Positions 57,996-64,000 of a stretch of DNA of 64,000 nucleotides are shown here, one piece after another. The position numbers and the translations under genes are program-made. Origin of the DNA: Caryophanales bacterium (lineage in GTDB: Bacteria > Bacillota_I > Bacilli_A > RF39 > UBA660); the NCBI GenBank assembly GCA_016288795.1, contig JAEELI010000017.1:1-64000 (forward strand), written 5' to 3'. Under the pieces are notes generated by a model. The model was not told the origin of the DNA. It did not search any database and was given only the letters and a program-made list of their open reading frames with translations. Positions within the stretch are counted from its first letter, which is position 1; each line of letters begins with the position of its first letter.

Positions 57996-59755
57996 TAAAT
58001 ATTAAAGAAGATGAAAAACTAAATATAATGAATCACTCTTGTGCCCATTTAATGGCTCAAGCAGTTAAACATTTATATCCAAATGCTAAGTTCTGGGTTG
58101 GACCAGTAATTGAAGATGGATTTTACTATGATATAGATTTAGACGGAGAGGTAATTACTGAAGAAGATTTGCCAAGAATTGAAAAGGAAATGAAAAAAAT
58201 AAGTAAAGATGGCAAAAGAATTGTTCGTCATGAAATATCAAAAAGTGAAGCTTTAGAAATGTTTAAAGATGATCCATATAAAGTTGATTTAATTAGTCAC
58301 ATGGATGAAGATAATACAGTTATATCTTGTTATTCACAAGGCGATTTTACTGACCTTTGTCGTGGACCACACCTTGAGTCAGTAAAAGAATTAAAATACT
58401 TTAAATTATTAAAATTCAGTGGAGCATATTGGAAAGGCGATTCTAAAAACAAAATGTTACAAAGAATTTATGGAGTATGCTTTGATACTGAAGAAAGATT
58501 AAATGATCATTTAAGAGAATTAGCTGAGAGGGCCGAAAGAGATCATAGAAAAATAGGAAAAGATTTAAGTATATTTATGTCTCATGATTTAGTTGGTAAA
58601 GGAATGCCTCTTTGGTTGCCTAATGGTGCAATTATTCGTAAAAACTTAGAAAACTATATTTATGAAAAAGAACAAAAATTAGGATATATGCATGTATATA
58701 CACCATGTGTAGGAACTGTGGATCTTTATAAAACTTCAGGTCACTGGGATCATTATAAAGAGAATATGTTCCCTAAGATGCAAGTTGATGAAGAAGAATT
58801 TGTTCTTAGACCAATGAATTGTCCTCATCATATGTTAATTTATAGTAATGAATTACATTCTTATCGTGATTTGCCCATTAGAATTGGAGAATTTGCTACT
58901 GATTTTAGATATGAAGCCAGTGGCGCAGTTAAGGGTCTTGAAAGAGTAAGATGTATGTGTCAAAATGATGCTCACCTTTTTGTAACTCCTGAACAAATTG
59001 GTGAAGAATTTAAGCGCGTTGTTGAACTAATTTTAGATGTATATAAAGATTTTGGAATTAAAGACTACAAGTTTAGACTATCTTTAAGAGATCCAGAAGA
59101 TAAAGAAAAGTATTTTGATGATGATAATATGTGGAATGAAGCAGAAAGTAAACTTCGTGAAGTCCTAGACTCATTTGATATAAAATACTACGAAGCAATT
59201 GGTGAAGCGGCATTCTATGGACCTAAATTAGATGTTGAAGTCAAACCAGCAGTTGGTCCAGAGATAACTTTATCTACATGTCAATTAGATTTTTTACTTC
59301 CAAGAAGATTTGAATTGTCTTATATAGATAGTGAAGGAAATAAAAAGACTCCAGTAGTTATTCACCGAGCTATTTTTGGAACATTTGATAGATTTACGGC
59401 CTTTATTTTAGAAGAAACAAAGGGTGCTTTACCACTATGGTTGTGTCCAACTGAAGTTAATATTATTCCAGTAAATAATGAATATCACTTAGAATATGCA
59501 AAAAAGATCTATAAAGAATTAAGTGATAATAAAATTCGTGTTAAATTAGATGATCGTAATGAAAAACTATCATATAAAATGCGTGAAAGTAGTATAAAGA
59601 AAGTTCCTCTAACTTTAATTTTGGGAGATAAAGAAAAAGAAAATGGAACTGTTAGTTTTAGAAGATTTGGGTCTCAAGAGACCACTACAGTAAAATCACA
59701 AGAATTCTTAGAGAAAGTATTAGATGCTAAGGCTAAGAGAATTCAAAATATATAA
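57992..59755 (+). CDS. thrS: Threonyl-tRNA synthetase without TGS domain
   Basis: This 587-residue class II synthetase begins directly with the N2 editing domain (HSCAHLMAQAVKHLYPNAKF with the HxxxH pair), whereas the usual enzyme (about 640 residues) starts with a TGS domain. Catalytic motifs: LRPMNCPHHMLIYSNE (zinc Cys), FRYEASGAVKGLERVRCM (motif 2), STCQLDFLLPRRFEL and VIHRAIFGTFDRFTAFI (motif 3). The anticodon-binding domain is intact. Editing is expected to persist. Confidence 0.95.
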   Translation: MINIKEDEKLNIMNHSCAHLMAQAVKHLYPNAKFWVGPVIEDGFYYDIDLDGEVITEEDLPRIEKEMKKISKDGKRIVRHEISKSEALEMFKDDPYKVDLISHMDEDNTVISCYSQGDFTDLCRGPHLESVKELKYFKLLKFSGAYWKGDSKNKMLQRIYGVCFDTEERLNDHLRELAERAERDHRKIGKDLSIFMSHDLVGKGMPLWLPNGAIIRKNLENYIYEKEQKLGYMHVYTPCVGTVDLYKTSGHWDHYKENMFPKMQVDEEEFVLRPMNCPHHMLIYSNELHSYRDLPIRIGEFATDFRYEASGAVKGLERVRCMCQNDAHLFVTPEQIGEEFKRVVELILDVYKDFGIKDYKFRLSLRDPEDKEKYFDDDNMWNEAESKLREVLDSFDIKYYEAIGEAAFYGPKLDVEVKPAVGPEITLSTCQLDFLLPRRFELSYIDSEGNKKTPVVIHRAIFGTFDRFTAFILEETKGALPLWLCPTEVNIIPVNNEYHLEYAKKIYKELSDNKIRVKLDDRNEKLSYKMRESSIKKVPLTLILGDKEKENGTVSFRRFGSQETTTVKSQEFLEKVLDAKAKRIQNI

Positions 59756-59758
59756 TAG

Positions 59759-59784
59759 AACTCTACATAAGTAGAGTTTTTTTA
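59759..59784 (+). terminator. Terminator after thrS
   Basis: AACTCTAC-ATAA-GTAGAGTT stem followed by T5. Confidence 0.88.
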
Positions 59785-59818
59785 ATTTCTATGCTATACT
59801 ACATGTTAGGTGGTTTTT

Positions 59819-60580
59819 ATGTTGCAAATATGTTCTTTAGATGTATCTGTAGATAATAAAAAATTATTTGAAAATATCAATTTAACTATAAATGATAATG
59901 AAATACACGTTTTTATGGGACCTAATGGTGTAGGTAAAAGTAGTATTGCTAATGTTATTATAGGTAATCCTAATTATAAAGTTAAAGGTAAGCTTATTTA
60001 TAATAATGAAGATATTACTAATCTATCTATAGAAGAACGTAGTAAAAAAGGTATCTATCTAATTAGTCAAACCCCAATAGCAATTGAGGGGGTAACTAAT
60101 GCCGAGATGCTTAGATTAGCTGTGTCTGAAAAGAATAAAAAACCAGTAAACATATTTGATTTTAATAAAGAATTAGAAAGTATTTGTGATTCTTTAGAAC
60201 TAGATAAGAGTTTTATTCATAAAGATATTAATGTTGGAGCATCTGGCGGAGAAAGAAAAAAAATAGAGCTAATGCATATGTGGATGCTAAAACCATCATT
60301 AGTTATTTTAGATGAAATAGACTCAGGATTAGATGTAGATGCAACTAAATTAGTTGCTAAATCTATAAAAGAATATCAAGCAAAATATAAAGCTTCCATA
60401 ATAATCATTACTCACAATAGTGCTTTAATAAATACTTTTGATAATTATTTTGTCCATTTATTTGAAAATTCTTCTTTAGTTAAATCTGGAGATAAGAAAT
60501 TAGCTAAAGAAATATTATCTAAAGGATTTAAAGAATTATCTAATTCATTTGTTATAAGTGAGAATGATGAAAATGAATAA
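59819..60580 (+). CDS. sufC: Fe-S cluster assembly ATPase SufC
   Basis: ATG at 59819 follows AGGTGG, with an in-frame GTG inside that site. The 253-residue ABC-type ATPase has Walker A GPNGVGKSS near residue 34, the signature ASGGERKK near 142, VILDEIDSGLDVDATKLVAK and IITHNSALI. SufC powers the SufBC2D scaffold. The operon order sufC-sufD-sufS-sufU follows, with overlaps that argue for coupling. Confidence 0.95.
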   Translation: MLQICSLDVSVDNKKLFENINLTINDNEIHVFMGPNGVGKSSIANVIIGNPNYKVKGKLIYNNEDITNLSIEERSKKGIYLISQTPIAIEGVTNAEMLRLAVSEKNKKPVNIFDFNKELESICDSLELDKSFIHKDINVGASGGERKKIELMHMWMLKPSLVILDEIDSGLDVDATKLVAKSIKEYQAKYKASIIIITHNSALINTFDNYFVHLFENSSLVKSGDKKLAKEILSKGFKELSNSFVISENDENE

Positions 60581-61226
60581 ATTATTAGTAAGTGATGTTA
60601 TTGATTTGAAAAGTGGTTCTTATGTACTGGAATGTCAAAGTAAGAACTTAGATATAAATATCGATGGGGATGTAACCATCTATTTGCTCAATGAAAAGAT
60701 GGATAACATAAGTATTAATGTAAAAGATAATAATATATTACACTTATATATGTTTAATAATGAATTAAATAATGATTTAAAAGTTATAATTAATCAAAAT
60801 AATAATTCTAAAGTTTATTATAATGAATCATATTTAAATAGCCATGATAGAAAATTAATAATAGATAATAATATGCTAGGTTCTAATAATGAATCAATAA
60901 TTAGTATTAGAAATATATCTAATAAAGGTGATAGTTCAATAATAGTTAATGTTTTGGTAGATAAGAAAACTATTAATAATATTGCTTTAGAAAGTATAAA
61001 AGGAATTAATAATGGGGGATATGTTCATGTTGAACCTAATATCATTTGTTTAAGCAACGAAGTATCTGCTAATCACTTAACTACCATAGGATCTTTAGAC
61101 CCAGATAGCATTAATTACTTAGTTAGTAAAGGCATTAGTCTAACTAATGCCCAAGAATTATTACTTAATGGTTTTATTTATAGCAATATGGATGAATATA
61201 TAAAAAAGAATAATGGAGGTGAATAA
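60573..61226 (+). CDS. sufD: Short SufD-like scaffold protein
   Basis: The start is uncertain among clustered ATGs, and 60573 gives 217 residues. The C-terminal SufB/SufD core is visible: HVEPNIICLSNEVSANHLTTIG with the conserved His, then SLDPDSINYLVSKGISLTNA and ELLLNGFI. The N-terminal half found in SufD (about 430 residues) is missing, so only the beta-helix and C-terminal helices remain. It overlaps sufC. No sufB gene follows in this operon, so it might serve as a homodimeric scaffold. Confidence 0.8.
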   Translation: MNKLLVSDVIDLKSGSYVLECQSKNLDINIDGDVTIYLLNEKMDNISINVKDNNILHLYMFNNELNNDLKVIINQNNNSKVYYNESYLNSHDRKLIIDNNMLGSNNESIISIRNISNKGDSSIIVNVLVDKKTINNIALESIKGINNGGYVHVEPNIICLSNEVSANHLTTIGSLDPDSINYLVSKGISLTNAQELLLNGFIYSNMDEYIKKNNGGE

Positions 61227-62423
61227 ATGCATAGAGATGATTTTCCTTTATTAAAGAAGGATATAATATATTTTGATAATGGGGCAACTACTTTAAAGCC
61301 TCAAGCAGTTATTAACAAAATAAAAGATTATTATGAGAATTATAGTTCTAACATTCATCGCGGAGATTATGATATATCTTATAAAGCCGAATTAGAGTAT
61401 GAAAATGCAAGAGAGTTAGTTAAAGAGTTTATTGGGGCTAAGAGAAAAGAAGAAATAATATGGACATCCGGCACTACCGATAGTATTAACTTAGTTGTTA
61501 ATGGATTCTTTGCTAAAAACTTAGAAAAAGGAGACGAAATAGTAATCACTAAATCAGAACATGCATCTAATGTTATGCCTTGGTTCAGAGTAGCTATGGC
61601 TACCGGGGCAGTTATTAAGTATATTCCTTTAGATGAAAATAATTTTGTTACTTTAGATAATTTGAAAAAAATAGTTACACCAAGAACAAAAGTTATAAGC
61701 ATTGCTGATATTACTAATGTTATCGGAGATATAAGACCTGTTAAAGAAATATGCGAGTATGCTCATGAAAATGATATTTTTGTTGTTGTAGATGGTGCTC
61801 AAAGTGTTGGCCATATGAAATGTGATGTTCAAAAAACTGATGTAGATTTTTATGCTTTTTCTGCTCATAAAATGCTAGGCCCTACAGGCGTTGGAGTTTT
61901 ATATGGTAAATATGAATTATTAAAAGATTTAGAACCAGTAAATTTAGGAGGAGGAATGAATGAATCATTTATATCACCTGAAGAAATGGTTTTAAAAGAA
62001 ATACCAACTCGTTTTGAAGCAGGAACTCCAAATATTGCTGGAGTTATTGGGTTTGGCGAATCTATTAAGTATATAAATAGTATAGGAATAGATATTATTC
62101 ATAAAAGAGAAAAAGAACTAAGAGACTATTTAATAGATAAACTAGTGCAAATACCTCATATAGATATTCTAAATATAGAATCAGATTCTGGTATTGTATC
62201 ATTTAATGTAGAAGGCATATTTGCTGAGGATGTAGCATATTATCTAAATAAATATAATATATGTGTTAGAGCAGGCAATCATTGTGCTAAATTAACTAAA
62301 GATATCTTTGGCTTTGCAAACTCTATTAGAGTTAGTTTATATTTCTATAACACAGAAAGTGAAATAGATACTTTAGTAGATTTATTAAAAGATAAAGATA
62401 AGATTATGAAAGAGATGTTATAA
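61227..62423 (+). CDS. sufS: Cysteine desulfurase SufS
   Basis: The 398-residue PLP enzyme has YFDNGATTLKPQAVI at the start, HRGDYDISYKAE near residue 44, VDGAQSVGHMKCD near 187, SAHKMLGPTGVGVLY with Lys215 binding PLP, and VRAGNHCAK with the persulfide Cys353. It abstracts sulfur from cysteine for SufU. AATGGAGGTG precedes the ATG, and the sufU ATG overlaps its stop. Confidence 0.96.
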   Translation: MHRDDFPLLKKDIIYFDNGATTLKPQAVINKIKDYYENYSSNIHRGDYDISYKAELEYENARELVKEFIGAKRKEEIIWTSGTTDSINLVVNGFFAKNLEKGDEIVITKSEHASNVMPWFRVAMATGAVIKYIPLDENNFVTLDNLKKIVTPRTKVISIADITNVIGDIRPVKEICEYAHENDIFVVVDGAQSVGHMKCDVQKTDVDFYAFSAHKMLGPTGVGVLYGKYELLKDLEPVNLGGGMNESFISPEEMVLKEIPTRFEAGTPNIAGVIGFGESIKYINSIGIDIIHKREKELRDYLIDKLVQIPHIDILNIESDSGIVSFNVEGIFAEDVAYYLNKYNICVRAGNHCAKLTKDIFGFANSIRVSLYFYNTESEIDTLVDLLKDKDKIMKEML

Positions 62424-62851
62424 TGAATTCAGAAGTAAAAAGAGAAATAATATTAGAGCATTTTCAAAATCCTATGAATAAAGAAGAAGTTCAAGATGAT
62501 AATTATGTTTTAATAAATAGTTCTAATCCTAATTGTATAGATAATATTAATTTATATATATTATTTGATAATAATTGTATTAAAGATATAAAGTTTATGG
62601 GAGAAGCTTGTGCAATATCAACGGCATCAACATCTATTATGATTAAGAATTTAATAGGTAAAAGTTTAGTTGATGCTAAAGAATATATTAATAATTTTTA
62701 TAATATGTGTGATGAAGAAGAATATAAAGAAGATTTATTAAATGAAGGCTTAGCTTTTTCAGAGATATATAAACAATCTAATCGTAAAAACTGTGCTTTA
62801 CTACCATACAAAGCAATATTGAAAGCAATAGATGAGTATGAAAAAAAGTAA
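62423..62851 (+). CDS. sufU: Sulfur-transfer protein SufU
   Basis: This 142-residue protein has the three zinc Cys contexts of SufU: NPNCID near residue 38 (usually NPTCGD; the Asp is kept), GEACAISTASTSIMI near 63 and RKNCALLPYKAI near 122. It accepts sulfur from SufS through a zinc-ligand swap. The spacer insertion between the second and third Cys typical of SufU is present. The next gene starts inside its end. Confidence 0.93.
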   Translation: MNSEVKREIILEHFQNPMNKEEVQDDNYVLINSSNPNCIDNINLYILFDNNCIKDIKFMGEACAISTASTSIMIKNLIGKSLVDAKEYINNFYNMCDEEEYKEDLLNEGLAFSEIYKQSNRKNCALLPYKAILKAIDEYEKK

Positions 62852-63404
62852 ATTAACAATTCTATTAATAATAATTATTATTGGTTTAATAGTATATATT
62901 CTATATGATAAAGGAATTATTTTTAATAATACAAAAGATATTATTTCTATCCAAAATAATCTTATAGATGAAATAGAATTAGACTATATGAGTGTTGAAC
63001 TTTATAGTGATGGAAATAGTTATATTAAAGTATTGTCTAAAGAAGAAATAAATAATTTAGATCTAAACAGTAGCTTAAAAGAAAGATTAATAAAATTGTA
63101 TGATAAAGCATTATTATTAGAACCTCAAGTTGATTTTCAACTAAAGGGATATAAAATAAAAGTGGATGATAAGATAAGTAAGATTAGAAAATATGAGACT
63201 GAAGATAATATTTATATAATTTTTATTAAAGAAAATGGTTATTTTGGAGTTCTAAATTATACTGATTACTATGATTTATTGTCTACTGAAGTATTAGATA
63301 ATTATAAAAATATTAAGAATGTTGTAGATTTAAAAGACGGAAAAATATATTATCAAGATGGAAGTAATGAATATATAGTAATTAATTATGATAATAGTTT
63401 ATGA
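62832..63404 (+). CDS. Membrane-anchored protein of unknown function after sufU
   Basis: The 190-residue protein (an ATG two codons on is also possible) has a Lys-rich start, one hydrophobic segment (LTILLIIIIIGLIVYILY) and an outer domain rich in strands and Asp/Lys. No lipobox. It occupies the place where sufB would be expected and does not resemble SufB. The ribosome binding site is weak, so coupling to sufU is likely. Family unknown. Confidence 0.6.
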   Translation: MSMKKSKLTILLIIIIIGLIVYILYDKGIIFNNTKDIISIQNNLIDEIELDYMSVELYSDGNSYIKVLSKEEINNLDLNSSLKERLIKLYDKALLLEPQVDFQLKGYKIKVDDKISKIRKYETEDNIYIIFIKENGYFGVLNYTDYYDLLSTEVLDNYKNIKNVVDLKDGKIYYQDGSNEYIVINYDNSL

Positions 63405-63439
63405 CATAAAAAAAGAGATTAAATCTCTTTTTTTATGTC
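63403..63439. terminator. Bidirectional terminator between the suf operon and the aquaporin gene
   Basis: GACATAAAAAAAGAGATT pairs over 18 bp with AATCTCTTTTTTTATGTC. Confidence 0.92.
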
Positions 63440-64000
63440 TTAGTCTTTATTTAAAAATTTATAGACTAATGTGGCAAGAGCAGAACCAACTAAAGGCGCT
63501 ACTATAAATACCCAAACTTGTTTAATGGCCTTGCCACCCAAGAAAATAGCTGGCGCTAAACTTCTAGCTGGATTAACTGATGTTCCAGTTAGGTTAATAC
63601 CTATTAAATGAACTAGAGTTAATGTTAATCCAATAACTATACCAGAAACTTTAGCGTTTTTATCATCACTAGTTACACCAAGAATTGTATATATAAATAC
63701 AAATGTTAATACACACTCAGTAATTAGTGCTCCAACTAAGTTAATGTTATTAGCGCTTAGACTGCCATATCCATTAGCGCCTAGGTTTAATACACCTATA
63801 TTGCTATTAGAAAGAATTAAGCAAAGAAGAGAAGTTCCTAAGATTGCTCCTAATACTTGAGCTATAACATAGAAAATAAAATCTTTGCCTTTTAATTTCT
63901 TACTTAAAAGCATAGCTAAAGATACTGCAGGGTTAATATGGCAACCAGATATTGGGCCAATTACATAAGCGCATGCAACTATTACTAGACCAAAAGCTAA
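63440..64000 (-). CDS. Aquaporin/glycerol facilitator (MIP family), 5' end outside window
   Basis: At least 186 residues are visible reading from the right edge. The first half carries SGCHINPAVSLAM, the first NPA box. The second box, SVNPARSLAP, lies about 100 residues later, with membrane segments between and after. The reading frame continues beyond base 64000. Whether it conducts water or glycerol cannot be said, but the second NPA-R motif followed by Ser-Leu-Ala-Pro is typical of water-type AqpZ. Confidence 0.92.
   Translation of the reverse strand, partial: LAFGLVIVACAYVIGPISGCHINPAVSLAMLLSKKLKGKDFIFYVIAQVLGAILGTSLLCLILSNSNIGVLNLGANGYGSLSANNINLVGALITECVLTFVFIYTILGVTSDDKNAKVSGIVIGLTLTLVHLIGINLTGTSVNPARSLAPAIFLGGKAIKQVWVFIVAPLVGSALATLVYKFLNKD

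Noticed and set aside
1-64000. CRISPR array, transposase, integrase or phage genes
   Set aside because: No spaced direct repeats, no recognisable transposase or integrase, and no phage structural gene was seen in any frame.
55000-64000. Reverse transcriptase and template repeat of a diversity-generating retroelement near the variable gene
   Set aside because: No protein with RT motifs such as YxDD and no A-rich near-copy of the tail was found in the window, so only a target region is proposed.

Overview
The window is strongly AT-rich, tightly packed and uses the standard bacterial code (TGA is a stop and TGG encodes Trp). It contains one RNA gene, a tRNA-Glu. The gene set points to a low-GC Bacillota of class Bacilli: NusG/SecE, ParE/ParC, BipA, an RSH (p)ppGpp enzyme, YebC, T-box leaders on aminoacyl-tRNA synthetases, a SufCDSU cluster, teichoic-acid type wall genes, and YlbD/YlbE, SpoVIF and YerB-like proteins. 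The archaeal/eukaryotic-type ProRS, the RSH without a regulatory half, the ThrRS without a TGS domain and the short SufD suggest a streamlined lineage. I would guess an uncultured gut Bacilli relative (RF39/Erysipelotrichales-like), but that is inference only.

Layout. 1-4.8 kb: end of an unknown gene, a rhodanese, a VTT membrane protein, a three-gene unknown operon, and an SDR plus PLP-lyase pair. 4.8-9.7 kb: secE-nusG, proS, and a reverse-strand NMT1/SsuABC-type ABC importer. 9.7-13.7 kb: the rel gene behind a structured leader, tRNA-Glu, a structured intergenic region and bipA. 13.8-16.6 kb: a TasA/CalY-like exported protein paired with a giant Asp/Asn-Gly calcium-type repeat protein. 16.6-24.8 kb: an operon of ZIP transporter, epimerase, patatin and yebC; T-box-tyrS; tspO; uppP; small unknown genes. 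24.9-28.1 kb: a secreted dockerin-bearing SH3/glucosaminidase and a membrane-anchored Ig/cadherin-like protein. 28.1-44.4 kb: a surface glycopolymer locus (TagO-like, LCP, CDP-glycerol transferase-like, flippase, several glycosyltransferases, polymerase-like, MBOAT plus SGNH pair, LtaS-like, TagA-like, WecB/MnaA). 44.5-55 kb: HD protein, YerB-like lipoprotein, SpoVIF-like, ParE/ParC, ylbD-ylbE and unknown genes. 55-64 kb: a TtcA-like enzyme, a surface protein with a base-composition-shifted tail, T-box-unknown-thrS, sufCDSU without sufB, and an aquaporin cut by the window edge.

The most striking signals follow. (1) The 3' end of the surface protein gene at 56225-57238 is abruptly GC-rich and poor in A, as expected of a diversity-generating or recombined variable region. 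(2) The tyrS T-box has a very short Stem I and appears to act on translation, whereas the thrS T-box looks like a transcription terminator type. (3) The RSH protein stops after the TGS domain and has Gln in place of the catalytic synthetase Glu, suggesting a hydrolase-biased enzyme. (4) The SUF operon has no SufB, and its SufD is about half the usual length. (5) Two GC-richer structured intergenic regions are not explained by known RNA families that I recognise.
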